64,000 bases of DNA, from positions 186,001 through 250,000 of the forward strand of contig JAHHHU010000002.1 in the NCBI GenBank assembly GCA_019359175.1, read 5' to 3'. The notes beneath the pieces were generated by a model. The model made no database searches. It was not told the DNA's origin and saw only the letters and a program-made list of their open reading frames with translations. The translations under genes and the position numbers were made by a program. The DNA is from Phormidium tanganyikae FI6-MK23. GTDB taxonomy: Bacteria; Cyanobacteriota; Cyanobacteriia; Leptolyngbyales; Leptolyngbyaceae. Each line of letters starts with the position of its first letter. Position 1 is the first letter of the stretch. Positions 36,906 through 45,757 of this stretch are shown here, in pieces.

Positions 36906-36946
36906 GCCGAACAAAGTTGGAGTATGTCAAAATCCAACAGTAGAAT
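36906..36946 (+). repeat. 41-base direct repeat, copy 2, upstream of petJ
   Basis: Second copy of the repeat at 35536-35576 (39 of 41 identical). Its terminal TAGAAT (36941-36946) ends 11 bases before the petJ start codon. If used as a -10 box, the petJ leader would be very short, so the repeat may instead be an operator or upstream element. Confidence 0.78.
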
Positions 36947-36957
36947 CCAAAAATACA

Positions 36958-37278
36958 ATGCTGAAAATTATTGCGATCGCACTTAGCGCCATCTTTCTAT
37001 TCACATCGCCAGCGTGGGCAGCAGAGTCAAGCCCCAGCAAGCTTTTCGAGCTTCAGTGTGCGGGCTGTCACGCCAATGGCGGCAACATTGTACGACGTGG
37101 TAAAACGCTGAAGTTAAAAGCATTAGAGAAAAACGGATACACAACGATAGACGCGATTGCGAACCTCATCACCAACGGCAAAGGAAATATGTCGGCATAC
37201 AAGGAGCGACTGAGTGAGACAGAGATTCAGTCAGTCGCCCAGTATGTTCTCGATCGAGCCAACCAAGACTGGAAGTAA
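36958..37278 (+). CDS. petJ: Cytochrome c6
   Basis: The product is 106 aa. A signal peptide (MLKIIAIALSAIFLF, cleavage near AWAAES) sends it to the thylakoid lumen or periplasm. The haem c motif is CAGCH and the Met ligand lies in KGNMSAYK; LFELQCAGCHANGGNIV matches plant and cyanobacterial cytochrome c6. It carries electrons from cytochrome b6f to photosystem I or to terminal oxidase, often replacing plastocyanin when copper is low. A further in-frame upstream start (36865) overlaps the acyltransferase gene and would give no signal peptide at the N-terminus. Confidence 0.93.
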   Translation: MLKIIAIALSAIFLFTSPAWAAESSPSKLFELQCAGCHANGGNIVRRGKTLKLKALEKNGYTTIDAIANLITNGKGNMSAYKERLSETEIQSVAQYVLDRANQDWK

Positions 37279-37293
37279 CGATATACCTGCTAT

Positions 37294-38322
37294 TTATTTC
37301 GCAGCCGTGTCAAAGCCTTCAAGGACGATTTTTCCCCGCACCTTGCCGCTCTCAATTAGCCTGTGAACCTGCTTGAGATTGGCAGCATTGATCGGCGAAT
37401 ACTTTTCTGTCAGCGTTGTCCGCAGTTTGCCCTCATCGACGAGGTGCGAGACTTCATTCAGGAGTTTTCCCTGCTCAGCAATATCAACCGTATTAAAGAG
37501 CGATCGCGTAAACATCAGTTCCCAGTGAACAGACACAGACTTGCGCTTAAACTGAGTGATCTCAAGCGCTGCCGGATCGTCGATCAGCCCAAAGCGACCT
37601 TGGGGCGAAATCAACGCTGCGATCGCGTCGAGATGGCGATCCGTTTGAGTGGTCGAAAAAACGAAAGCAGGAGCACCTAATCCCAGTGCTGCAATTTGTT
37701 CAGCCAGAGGCGAACTGTGGTCGATCACATGATGTGCTCCCATTTCTTTGACCCAACTCATCGTCTCCGGTCGAGAAGCAGTAGCGATCACCGTCAAATC
37801 CGTCATTCCGCGCGCCATCTGAATCGAGATCGAGCCAACGCCGCCAGCCCCACCAATAATTAAAATTGCTGGAGCAGCTCCAGGCACAGAGCGATTCACA
37901 TCCAAGCGATCGAACAGCATTTCCCAAGCAGTAATTGACGTGAGCGGCAGCGCCGCCGCAGCCGCCCAATCGAGCGTTTTCGGCTTCGTACCCACGATGC
38001 GCTCATCGACTAAATGATATTCCGCGTTGGTTCCAGGGCGTGCGATCGCACCGGCATAAAACACTTCATCACCCGGCTGAAACAGCGTCACCTTAGAACC
38101 GACAGCCGTGACAATTCCAGCCGCATCCCAGCCCAGTACCTTCCAGCTTCCCAGATCAGGCTTGCCACTCCGCCGAATTTTGACATCGACCGGATTGACC
38201 GACACCGCTTTGACTTCAACGAGAAGATCTTGTCCTTCGGGAGTGGGTGTAGGTAACTCAATATCGACAAGCGCTTGATCGCGATCGAGGTTTCCAGGTT
38301 GCTGATAACCAATTGCTCGCAT
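37294..38322 (-). CDS. Zinc-type alcohol dehydrogenase-like / quinone oxidoreductase family (MDR superfamily)
   Basis: The product is 342 aa. The N-terminal GroES-like fold has VKAVSVNPVDVKIR and WDAAGIVTAVGS; the Rossmann part has IIGGAGGVGSISIQMAR as the NAD(P)H loop. No structural-zinc Cys cluster is seen, so it belongs to the zinc-free branch (ZADH/YogA type). It likely reduces quinones or reactive carbonyls. It is divergent from the HxlR regulator, with 101 bases between the starts, a typical regulator-target arrangement. Confidence 0.88.
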   Translation of the reverse strand: MRAIGYQQPGNLDRDQALVDIELPTPTPEGQDLLVEVKAVSVNPVDVKIRRSGKPDLGSWKVLGWDAAGIVTAVGSKVTLFQPGDEVFYAGAIARPGTNAEYHLVDERIVGTKPKTLDWAAAAALPLTSITAWEMLFDRLDVNRSVPGAAPAILIIGGAGGVGSISIQMARGMTDLTVIATASRPETMSWVKEMGAHHVIDHSSPLAEQIAALGLGAPAFVFSTTQTDRHLDAIAALISPQGRFGLIDDPAALEITQFKRKSVSVHWELMFTRSLFNTVDIAEQGKLLNEVSHLVDEGKLRTTLTEKYSPINAANLKQVHRLIESGKVRGKIVLEGFDTAAK

Positions 38323-38400
38323 TGTTACCCTCTCTAGTTGCTACAACGCTATCGTAGAAGCTATTATCAAACCTGTGAAGTACGCACATTGTCTGCACAT

Positions 38401-38418
38401 AGTATCAAAAAGGATACT
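38401..38418. promoter_or_regulatory. Candidate HxlR operator
   Basis: An exact inverted repeat, AGTATC, six bases, GATACT, ends five bases before the HxlR start codon. HxlR/YodB regulators bind similar TACT-AGTA-type palindromes, so autoregulation and control of the divergent dehydrogenase are plausible. Confidence 0.5.
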
Positions 38419-38423
38419 GTCAA

Positions 38424-38804
38424 ATGACCAAAATCCGTCATTCTCGGCTCACCTGCAATCCTGGCTGTTCGGTCGAAGCAACGATTAGCCTGATTGATGG
38501 CAAGTGGAAATGCGTGATCTTATTTCATCTACTGGATGGCACACTGCGCTTCAACGAAATTCGGCGACAAGTCCCGGATGTGACGCAGCGAATGCTGACT
38601 AACCAGTTGCGGGAAATGGAAGCAGACGGGCTGATCGTGCGTAAAGTTTATCCACAAGTCCCTCCCAAAGTAGAGTACAGCCTTTCGCCGCTGGGTCGGA
38701 GTATGGAACCTGTGCTTCTCGCCTTGAAACTGTGGGGCGATACGAACATTAACTTGTTCGCTCAGCCGAATTCTAGCGACGCGATTGCTCTGCAAGTTCC
38801 ATAG
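38424..38804 (+). CDS. HxlR family winged-helix regulator
   Basis: The product is 126 aa. The HxlR pattern is clear: ISLIDGKWKCVILFHLLDG, LRFNEIRRQVPDVTQRMLT, QLREMEADGLIVRKVYPQVP and VEYSLSPLGRSM. Two N-terminal Cys (CNPGC) lie where YodB-type members keep the redox-sensing Cys, so a quinone or electrophile response is possible. It is divergent from the quinone oxidoreductase-like gene, the likely target. A 22-base tandem duplication covers its stop codon. Confidence 0.9.
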   Translation: MTKIRHSRLTCNPGCSVEATISLIDGKWKCVILFHLLDGTLRFNEIRRQVPDVTQRMLTNQLREMEADGLIVRKVYPQVPPKVEYSLSPLGRSMEPVLLALKLWGDTNINLFAQPNSSDAIALQVP

Positions 38805-38830
38805 GATCGCTTTGCAAGTTCCGTAGGATC
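38787..38830 (+). repeat. Tandem 22-base duplication across the HxlR stop codon
   Basis: Two adjacent 22-base units (GCTCTGCAAGTTCC... and GCTTTGCAAGTTCC...) differ at two positions. The first contains the end of the regulator gene, the second is outside it. Confidence 0.85.
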
Positions 38831-38904
38831 GCGATGTAATCGGATTGCTCTAAGTTGCGGATCTTGGAGTATCGTGTAGAACGATCGCAAAACAGGAACC
38901 TGCA

Positions 38905-39333
38905 ATGTCTCAAGTTGTCGGCTGGCTCAACGAAGTAAAAGATTTACAGCAGCAAGTCAAAGCAGCACAGGCGGCGGAACAATCTGCCCATGCCAGTGCA
39001 GACAATTGGCGTAAACGCTATGAGATTGAAGCAGAACAGCGACGCGCTGAAACTCAAGCGATGCAAAACACGATCGCGGAATTTCGCGCCGAACTCGATC
39101 GCTTAAAAAATCAGCCTCAAGCTTCTGAAACCGAGATCCAAACTGAAATTGATCAACTCCAAACTGTTTCCAAACTGCAAGCGAAACTGATTGAAGTGTG
39201 GAGCGATCGCAATCAACTCGCTCAAGATTTGCACACTGAAAAAATCAGCCACACCCAAACCCGCAATAATCTTACAACTGCTCTCGGTGACACTGTAGAT
39301 ATGCTGTCTAAGCTGAAAGAGCCCAGAGCTTAA
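38905..39333 (+). CDS. Coiled-coil protein, unknown function
   Basis: The product is 142 aa, nearly all helical and polar: LQQQVKAAQAAEQSAHASAD, a basic RKRYEIEAEQRRAET stretch, then several heptad-like runs. No transmembrane or catalytic motif. It overlaps the opposite-strand DivIVA-like gene by four bases at their 3' ends. Homologues are generally annotated as hypothetical in cyanobacteria. No function is proposed. Confidence 0.68.
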   Translation: MSQVVGWLNEVKDLQQQVKAAQAAEQSAHASADNWRKRYEIEAEQRRAETQAMQNTIAEFRAELDRLKNQPQASETEIQTEIDQLQTVSKLQAKLIEVWSDRNQLAQDLHTEKISHTQTRNNLTTALGDTVDMLSKLKEPRA

Positions 39334-40028
39334 ACCTTGCGATCGACAACATTTCCTTTCGGCATCGGTTTCGGAGCGGGTTGCTGAGGTTGATTAATTT
39401 GCAGTTGAGCGCGACCATTTCGCACAATTCGGAGCATTTCAGCCATTTGTGCTTCCATATCGCGTAAGACTTTATCGGCGTATTCGTCCGCGCCGTTTTG
39501 CACATCTTCGCTTTCTTCGATCGCCAATCGCCGCATCTCTTCTAAATCATGTTGCGCCTGTCGTCGCATTTGTTCAATTTGCGCGATCGTTTGTTGCTGC
39601 ACCGTTTCGCATTCTTGCTGCACCGAATGGCGAATCTGCTGTGCTTCCTGTTCGGCTCGCTGAATAATTCCGGTTTCGTTCAGAAGTTGAGCCGCACGAC
39701 GTTCTGCTTCCTCAACAATTTCTTGCGCGTACTGTTCTGCCTGATCCAAAATCTCGTCGCGATGCTGCGCGATCTCCATCGCTTCATGAAATGCCTCTGG
39801 CAGACTCAACCGCACCAGATCCAACTGATCGAGAAATGAATCCTCATCGACCATCGTGCGACGCGACCACAGAACTCTAGGGCTATCGAGAATCATCTCC
39901 TCTAGCCGATTGAGTTCCCGCTGGATATCGAGACTGCCTACTCGCTGCACGTCTCTTGAAGCGTCGGGGCGACGATCGGGAGCGCTGAATCCGTCTGGGG
40001 TGATACTGGGTGAGTCTTGACGTAGCAT
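39330..40028 (-). CDS. DivIVA-like / V-type coiled-coil protein
   Basis: The product is 232 aa. The middle part (about 35-80), [20 protein letters not shown] and [17 protein letters not shown], is a conserved cyanobacterial block; the rest is a long Glu/Gln/Arg-rich coiled coil. It is often labelled DivIVA-like or ATPase-B-like; a role in cell shape or division is a family guess. Its first 30 codons overlap the end of coaD by 91 bases in a different phase. The ATG at 40028 (MLRQD) resembles starts I recall for homologues, so the overlap is probably real. Confidence 0.7.
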   Translation of the reverse strand: MLRQDSPSITPDGFSAPDRRPDASRDVQRVGSLDIQRELNRLEEMILDSPRVLWSRRTMVDEDSFLDQLDLVRLSLPEAFHEAMEIAQHRDEILDQAEQYAQEIVEEAERRAAQLLNETGIIQRAEQEAQQIRHSVQQECETVQQQTIAQIEQMRRQAQHDLEEMRRLAIEESEDVQNGADEYADKVLRDMEAQMAEMLRIVRNGRAQLQINQPQQPAPKPMPKGNVVDRKV

Positions 40029-40489
40029 CGGTAAATATCTTCGGCGACGTGGGTAGGAACCAGGTGATCGATAGAACCGCCAAACCGGGCGATTTCCTTG
40101 ACCACGCTGCTGCTGAGGAAACTAAATTCGTTCGAGGTTGCGAGAAAAACAGTCTCGATTTGAGTAGACAGCGTTTTATTCGTGTGTGCCATTTGCAACT
40201 CCATTTCAAAGTCTGAAACAGCACGCAATCCGCGCATCAAAGCGGTGGCTCCCCGCATCTGAGCGTAAGTTACGGTCAGTCCTTCAAAACTATCGACTTC
40301 AACGTTGGGTAGATGTTGAGCGGCGGTTTGAATTTGCTCCAATCGCTGCTGAACGCTAAAGAGCGGTGTTTTGTTTGGATTTCGTAACACGGCAACGATT
40401 ACCCGATCGAATAACAGCGCACCTCGCTTGATAATGTCGAGATGTCCGTAAGTAATCGGGTCAAAGCTACCGGGATAGATGGCGATCAC
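39938..40489 (-). CDS. coaD: Phosphopantetheine adenylyltransferase
   Basis: The product is 183 aa, about 20 longer than E. coli CoaD. The nucleotidyltransferase T/HxGH motif is in [15 protein letters not shown] and the second signature in [17 protein letters not shown]. It converts 4'-phosphopantetheine to dephospho-CoA, the step after CoaBC. The C-terminal extension after [11 protein letters not shown] is Pro/Thr/Ser-rich and lies in the overlap with the next gene, so it is likely non-essential. Confidence 0.94.
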   Translation of the reverse strand: MIAIYPGSFDPITYGHLDIIKRGALLFDRVIVAVLRNPNKTPLFSVQQRLEQIQTAAQHLPNVEVDSFEGLTVTYAQMRGATALMRGLRAVSDFEMELQMAHTNKTLSTQIETVFLATSNEFSFLSSSVVKEIARFGGSIDHLVPTHVAEDIYRCYVKTHPVSPQTDSALPIVAPTLQETCSE

Positions 40490-40592
40490 AAGAAAAAATC
40501 AGTGTCTGCACTGAGGGCAATAAAACGAATCTCCTTACTTTACCCTGTAGTAAAAAGTTTGAGCGTTTAAATTAGAAGAATTTTCTCGATGG

Positions 40593-41765
40593 TTATTGTT
40601 GCGATAATCGCTTGACAGCTTCACCGCCCAAAAGTTGATGCGTTTCGCGCAAAAGTTCGGGAATGCGATCGGCAAATGGACTCGCTGCGAGACAGGGACG
40701 CAATGCCTCGATATCGATTTGATTGATCCGCGCCCCTGGAAACCAGTGATCGGCTTGACCGAGCAGGTTGTAGCGCATTTTGGCATAATCGACCAGATCG
40801 TAAGCGATCGCCAAATTCCGTAGCCACAGAACAGTATGGAGATTCAAGCGTCCAGGAGTTTGATCGACCGTGGGCAATCCGATTTGCCAGCGTTTGACCC
40901 AATCTGCGCCGAGTCGCTCGATTGCGGCTTGCTCTAGTTTTTCAAGAATCGGCGGCAGGATTTCATCGGCTTGATCGAGCAGTTCTAAAGTTTTCAGGTG
41001 TTCATCGAAATCGCTCGGTCTTGCGGCTCCGACGCTGAGCGTATGAACTTCTGGATGGCTCAGACAAAAGAGATTGTTGAATACGATCGGGGAAAGGGGC
41101 GCACACAGATCGACAAGTCGCTTGGGCGGATCGTAGAGGTTTCCACCTTTATTCGACGGGCTGATAATAAAAACGCCCATATCGTGCGCGTTCGCGGCTT
41201 TGATCGCGTTCCAATTCTGCTGATTGATGTAATACCAGTGCAAATTCACGTAGTCGAATTGGTTCGTTTCGATCGCTTTAACAATGATCTCAGTTGATCC
41301 ATGGGTTGAGAACCCGACCGATCGAACTTTTCCTTGGTCTTGGAGTTTTCGCACAACTTCTAAACATCGAATTGCGTTTTCGAGTGTTTCCTCGTTGTTA
41401 ATCCCATGCAATCCTAAAAGATCAACGTAATCCAACTTGAGATAATTTAGCGATCGTTCAAATGTTTCTCGAAACGCCTTCGGATCTGCCATCGGCACAA
41501 TCTTAGTTTGAGAAATCAGCTTTTCGCGCGGCAGTTTCGGCAAAATCTGACCTAACTGCATTTCTGAGGAACCATAGCCGCGAGCCGTTTCGATGTGATA
41601 GATTCCCAATTCAAACGATCGTCGAATCGTCGCTTCTAGATTTGCCTGATTATCGGATGGAACTTGATTTCTAGGGACATCTTGCCACTTGTACTGATAG
41701 CGCATTCCTCCGCACGAGAAAACGGGCATCTGAAGTTCGGTGCGTCCAAAACGTCGGTACAACAT
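40593..41765 (-). CDS. Aldo/keto reductase family oxidoreductase
   Basis: The product is 390 aa. The TIM-barrel AKR pattern starts MLYRRFGRTELQMPVFSCGG; the catalytic Tyr is in ETARGYGSSEMQLGQIL, and LDYVDLLGLHGINNE and VRSVGFSTHGS follow. The C-terminal 90 residues are longer than in simple AKRs and lack the 4Fe-4S Cys cluster seen in related bacterial AKRs (only scattered Cys occur). Reduction of aldehydes or ketones with NADPH is likely; the substrate is unknown. Confidence 0.87.
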   Translation of the reverse strand: MLYRRFGRTELQMPVFSCGGMRYQYKWQDVPRNQVPSDNQANLEATIRRSFELGIYHIETARGYGSSEMQLGQILPKLPREKLISQTKIVPMADPKAFRETFERSLNYLKLDYVDLLGLHGINNEETLENAIRCLEVVRKLQDQGKVRSVGFSTHGSTEIIVKAIETNQFDYVNLHWYYINQQNWNAIKAANAHDMGVFIISPSNKGGNLYDPPKRLVDLCAPLSPIVFNNLFCLSHPEVHTLSVGAARPSDFDEHLKTLELLDQADEILPPILEKLEQAAIERLGADWVKRWQIGLPTVDQTPGRLNLHTVLWLRNLAIAYDLVDYAKMRYNLLGQADHWFPGARINQIDIEALRPCLAASPFADRIPELLRETHQLLGGEAVKRLSQQ

Positions 41766-41819
41766 GAGCGATCGCGTAAAAACTGAAGGTTAAAACCTAT
41801 CGTAGCGGCTTCGTCAAGA

Positions 41820-41873
41820 GAGATGGGGAGATAGCAAGTAAGAGTCTCCCCATCTCATCGAGCGACTCTTACT
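41820..41873. terminator. Two overlapping hairpins at the 3' end of argG
   Basis: GAGATGGGGAGA (41820-41831) pairs with 41845-41856; AGTAAGAGTC (41836-41845) pairs with 41864-41873, which covers the argG stop codon. The two stems cannot form together. No long T-run is present on either side, so termination strength is uncertain. Confidence 0.45.
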
Positions 41874-43071
41874 TCCGGTGTTGCTGTGACCAAACGCGAG
41901 TGGGCAATCCCCAAACGTAAATGAACCCTTCCGCCGCTTTGTGATCGAATTGATCATCCGCTCCGTAAGTTGCCAAATCGGGCGTGTACAGCGAATGTTC
42001 AGATTTGCGACCCACGATCGACGAATTGCCCTTAAACAATTTTACCCGAACGATTCCGGTGACTTTCTCCTGAGTCTGCTGCACAAACGCATCAAGGGCG
42101 GATTTAAGCGGGCTATACCACAGACCGTTGTAGATCATTTGCGAATAGGTTTCTTCAATCCCGCGCTTGTAGTGGGTCACATCTGCGGTCAGGGCGAGAC
42201 TTTCTAAATCACGATGCGCCTGAATCAACACCAACAATCCAGGCGTTTCATAAATCTCGCGCGACTTGATCCCGACCAAACGATTTTCGACCATATCGAT
42301 TCGTCCGATGCCGTGATTTCCCACTCGATCGTTTAACTCCGTCACAAGCTCGATCGGATTTAGCACCCGACCATCCAAGCTCACTGGAATGCCCATCTCA
42401 AACCCGATTTCAACGTAATCCGGCTCATTCGGCGTATCTTCGATCGCTTTGGTCATCGCGTAGATTTCTTCCAGCGGTTCCGTCCAAGGATCTTCGAGTG
42501 GGCCCGCTTCGATGCTGCGACCGAGCAAATTACGATCGATACTGTAAGGCGACTTTTTCTTCACTGGAGACGAAATTCCGAAGCGCTCTCCATATGCGAT
42601 CGTTTCTTCGCGACTCATGCCCCATTCGCGAGCGGGAGCCAGAACCTTGAGATCCGGATTGAGCGCTGCGATCGCCACATCAAACCGCACTTGATCATTC
42701 CCTTTCCCGGTACAGCCATGCGCCACTGCATCGGCTCCATACTCTGCTGCCGCATCGACCAGCAATTTGGCAATCAGCGGACGCGCCAACGCGGTCGAGA
42801 GCGGATAGCGATTTTCGTACATTGCATTCGCCTGAATCGCCGGAAATGCGTAATCTTTGATAAAGCTGATCTTGGCATCTGCGACCAGTGAAACCGAAGC
42901 TCCAGAAGTCAAAGCCTTTTCTCGAATCGGCTCCAACTCATCGCCCTGCCCCAAATCTGCGGCTAATGTGATGACTTCTTCAACTCCCCACTCTTGCATG
43001 AGGTACGGAATACAAACGGATGTATCAACTCCACCTGAATAAGCCAGCACAACTTTCTTCGCACGACCCAT
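41869..43071 (-). CDS. argG: Argininosuccinate synthase
   Basis: From the ATG at 43071 the product is 400 aa, the usual length. The ATP-binding PP-motif [30 protein letters not shown] and [15 protein letters not shown] are diagnostic. It joins citrulline and aspartate in arginine synthesis. An in-frame TTG 33 bases upstream would add 11 hydrophobic residues not typical of the family. It is a single-gene unit. Confidence 0.96.
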   Translation of the reverse strand: MGRAKKVVLAYSGGVDTSVCIPYLMQEWGVEEVITLAADLGQGDELEPIREKALTSGASVSLVADAKISFIKDYAFPAIQANAMYENRYPLSTALARPLIAKLLVDAAAEYGADAVAHGCTGKGNDQVRFDVAIAALNPDLKVLAPAREWGMSREETIAYGERFGISSPVKKKSPYSIDRNLLGRSIEAGPLEDPWTEPLEEIYAMTKAIEDTPNEPDYVEIGFEMGIPVSLDGRVLNPIELVTELNDRVGNHGIGRIDMVENRLVGIKSREIYETPGLLVLIQAHRDLESLALTADVTHYKRGIEETYSQMIYNGLWYSPLKSALDAFVQQTQEKVTGIVRVKLFKGNSSIVGRKSEHSLYTPDLATYGADDQFDHKAAEGFIYVWGLPTRVWSQQHRK

Positions 43072-43447
43072 AATTTCCGCTCTCTGTAACGTCAGAACAA
43101 TCAAGTTTACAATTATCCCGTTAAAGTTCTGTATCGCACGTCAGAAGTTGCACAGAATTTGCGCTCGAGAAACGATGCTGTTCTTTTCTCCGTAAGCAGA
43201 TTGAGAAATCTACGAACCTATCTTGCGACAGAAATCGCGCCAAGCTGGAACTCGACAGGGTTTAACCATGATCGAGGATACTAAGCTAAGGACTATGGAT
43301 TCATTAATGCCGGGACCTTCGCCCTCACCCCCAACCCCTTCTCCCAGATTGGGAGAAGGGGTTGGGGGTGAGGGCGAATCAACTTTGCAATGACCGATCT
43401 TATTTAATCCACAATCCTAAGAACGTGACGCTGAGGAGAATGTTGCT
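43072..43447. other. Intergenic region with a long palindromic repeat
   Basis: These 376 bases between divergent argG and the glycosyltransferase gene contain no supported ORF. The main content is the 61-base hairpin repeat at 43318-43378, annotated separately. GAGGAG about ten bases before 43448 is the ribosome-binding site of the next gene. Confidence 0.6.
43318..43378. repeat. Perfect 29-base-arm hairpin repeat (cyanobacterial REP-like)
   Basis: The two 29-base arms (left begins TTCGCCCTCACCCCC) are exact complements around a three-base GAT centre. C-rich/G-rich hairpins of this type are dispersed in cyanobacterial genomes, from general knowledge. Confidence 0.88.
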
Positions 43448-44368
43448 GTGTTTTTGAGTGTTGTGATTCCGACGTACAACCGCAAACCGATTCTAGAGAA
43501 GTGCCTCCGAGCGCTTGAACGCCAGCAGTTTTCGGATTACGAAGTGGTAGTGGTCGATGATGGGTCTACCGATGGCACGGTGGAATGGTTGTCGAGTACG
43601 GAGGAGTTTCCTCATGTTCGCTTGTTTTGTCAGGATCACGGCGGAGCAGCAGGGGCACGCAATCATGGAGTAGAACAAGCAAACGGCGACACGATCGTAT
43701 TTATTGATAGTGATTTGGTCGTGACCGATGTGTTTTTGCGATCGCACGTTGAAGCGTTGATGCAAGCGCAGAAAGAATTCGGTGACGATCGGTTTTTTAC
43801 CTACGGTCGAGTGATTAACACGGCAAATTTTGATCATCCAACTTCGGAGCCGTATAAGATTACTGATTTTTCTGCGGCTTACTTTGCGACGGGGAATGTT
43901 GCGATCGCGCGTCGTTGGTTAATCGAAGCGGGACTGTTTGACACAGGGTTTAGACAATACGGTTGGGAAGATTTAGAACTTGGTGTGCGCCTGAAGAACT
44001 TAGGATTGAAGCTCATTAAATGCCCGGAAGCAGTGGGATATCATTGGCATCCTGCGTTTTCTTTGGATCAAATTCCGCGATTGATTGATGTGGAACTTCA
44101 GCGCGGTCGAATGGGTGTGGTGTTTTATCAGAAGCATCCAACTTGGGATGTGAAGATGATGATCCAAATGACTTGGATTCATCGGGTCTTGTGGGGTGTG
44201 TTGTCGATCGGTGGATTGTTGAACGAACGAACCCTTACGCCTGTCATGCGATCGCTGATCAAACAAGGTAAGCCCCAACTCGCAGAACAAGTCGCCCGCA
44301 TTTTTCTAAATTGGTACAACGTTAAAGGGGTCTATGCTGCGTATGCTGAAATTCAAGACGGGCATTAA
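43448..44368 (+). CDS. Glycosyltransferase family 2
   Basis: The product is 306 aa, starting with GTG behind GAGGAG. The GT-A fold shows VVIPTYNRKPILEKCLRAL, VVVDDGSTDGT and the DxD-like IDSDLVV; YGWEDLELGVRL is the acceptor-side ED motif. No membrane helix is seen. It probably adds a sugar to a glycan or lipid on the cytoplasmic side. It is convergent with the methyltransferase gene, overlapping it by four bases. No glycan gene cluster surrounds it. Confidence 0.87.
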   Translation: MFLSVVIPTYNRKPILEKCLRALERQQFSDYEVVVVDDGSTDGTVEWLSSTEEFPHVRLFCQDHGGAAGARNHGVEQANGDTIVFIDSDLVVTDVFLRSHVEALMQAQKEFGDDRFFTYGRVINTANFDHPTSEPYKITDFSAAYFATGNVAIARRWLIEAGLFDTGFRQYGWEDLELGVRLKNLGLKLIKCPEAVGYHWHPAFSLDQIPRLIDVELQRGRMGVVFYQKHPTWDVKMMIQMTWIHRVLWGVLSIGGLLNERTLTPVMRSLIKQGKPQLAEQVARIFLNWYNVKGVYAAYAEIQDGH

Positions 44369-45170
44369 TAATTTTTAATTAATAGCTCTCGACCTTCAGC
44401 AGCAAAGGTTTGCTTGTAGTTGTTCATTCCATACTGAAGTGTCCATTCGATGATGTGAGCAAACTCAAACAGTTTCCGAACTTCGGGAGAATCATCACAA
44501 GTGATTAGCCAGGGGTGCGGACAGTTTCGCATATTATTCGCGAACTGCTCATGATCAAAGCCAGTGTGTAACTTTCCTCGAACGCCATAAAGCTTTGATT
44601 TTGTCGCACTCAAGGGCGGATCTAGAAAAATAAAAACATTGTCTCCGGGTTGAAACAATAGCTCCTCATAGTCGCCATGCGTGATGTGAATCGAAGATAA
44701 GTGGATTGACAGCTTGCGTAATCGCTCGATCGATGAATCTGTAAATCGCCGCTCAAAGGCTTGTTGCGAGTACCCGCCTGAGTCAACTGTACCTGAAAAC
44801 GTCATTCGATTTAGCACAAAGAAACGAACGGCTCGATCAAACTCGCTTAATATCAAATCTTCACGAGTAAAGTAATTAAATAATTCTCTTCCATCTGTAT
44901 ATTTTTGTTTGATCTTTTCGACTTCATCTACAAGCGCTTCAATCTCAGTTCTTGCAAATATCCAAAAGCAATATAAGTCGAAATTTAAGTCATTGATCCA
45001 ATACTGTTTAATTCGATTCTCAAAAAGCTGTTTTACTGCAAGACAAACTGAACCACCTCCAACAAAAGGTTCTCGATATTCGTGAATATCGAGCGGAATG
45101 TGAGGAAGAATTTTGTCGATCGCTTTTGATTTGCACCTGGATAACGAAGCGGACTTTTAACTTGAGACAT
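44365..45170 (-). pseudogene. Orphan D12-class (Dam-like) adenine-N6 DNA methyltransferase with frameshift
   Basis: Read from ATG 45170, the frame begins MSQVKSPLRYPGA and then leaves phase at the AAA run 45130-45132; one extra A restores KSKAIDKILPHIP, the SAM-binding REPFVGGGSVCLAV and, without a break, the rest of the gene to 44365. The restored length is 268 aa, normal for the family. The catalytic motif reads FIFLDPPLSATKSKLYG: the usual DPPY Tyr is absent, as if a codon were lost. N-terminal truncation at TTG 44856 removes the SAM motif, so the gene as given is inactive. No restriction gene is adjacent. Target specificity is unknown. Confidence 0.82.
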
Positions 45171-45265
45171 GATGATTCGCTCCAAATCTTAAATTCACTC
45201 TTGAGATCGATTCCTTCATCCTCTATCTCTGACACAATGCAAATCATCTCTTTTGGAGCGCAAGT

Positions 45266-45727
45266 ATGCTTCCCTCATGGCTAGTTATTGGCGGTGTTAC
45301 TTTCCTAATTGCGTTAGGGAGCAGCATTCTTCGTCCCAAAGATGTCAAATGGTTCAATCGATTGCAGCGTCCGCGATGGCTCACTTTTGAAAAAGCCATT
45401 CCACTGATTTGGACGATCGTATTTATCTGCGGCGCTTGGTCAGCCTATATCGTTTGGGAAAGAACGCAAAACTGGGGATTGATGGCATTCTACGCGCTGG
45501 TTGAAATTACGATTGTCGCCTACTCCCCGGTGCTTCTTTGGACAAGAAGTTTACGCAACGGCACGATCGTAGGCGGACTCGGCTTTGTGCTGGGTTTAAT
45601 TTTAACGTTCTTGGTTCTCCCCATTTCAGGCACAGCCGCATTCTTACTGATCCCCTACTTGATTTGGAGTCCGATCGGAACGTACACAACCTGGGCAATG
45701 GGACAACTTAACCCAGAATCGCTTTAA
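45266..45727 (+). CDS. tspO: TspO/MBR family membrane protein
   Basis: The product is 153 aa with five hydrophobic helices. Family signs are WFNRLQRPRWLTFEKAIPLIWT and the Trp-rich pattern through TYTTWAMGQLNPE. TspO proteins bind porphyrins and act in tetrapyrrole and stress responses. The C-terminal helix lacks some of the usual aromatic ligands, so it may be a diverged member. GGAG upstream supports ATG 45266. It lies 30 bases before ccmO. Confidence 0.72.
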   Translation: MLPSWLVIGGVTFLIALGSSILRPKDVKWFNRLQRPRWLTFEKAIPLIWTIVFICGAWSAYIVWERTQNWGLMAFYALVEITIVAYSPVLLWTRSLRNGTIVGGLGFVLGLILTFLVLPISGTAAFLLIPYLIWSPIGTYTTWAMGQLNPESL

Positions 45728-45757
45728 GATGAAAGTAACATTTTCGCCCCTGTGCCA

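Noticed and set aside
43318-43378. Interpreting the 61-base hairpin as a terminator
   Set aside because: It lies between divergent gene starts and has no T-run, so a dispersed repeat is the better reading.
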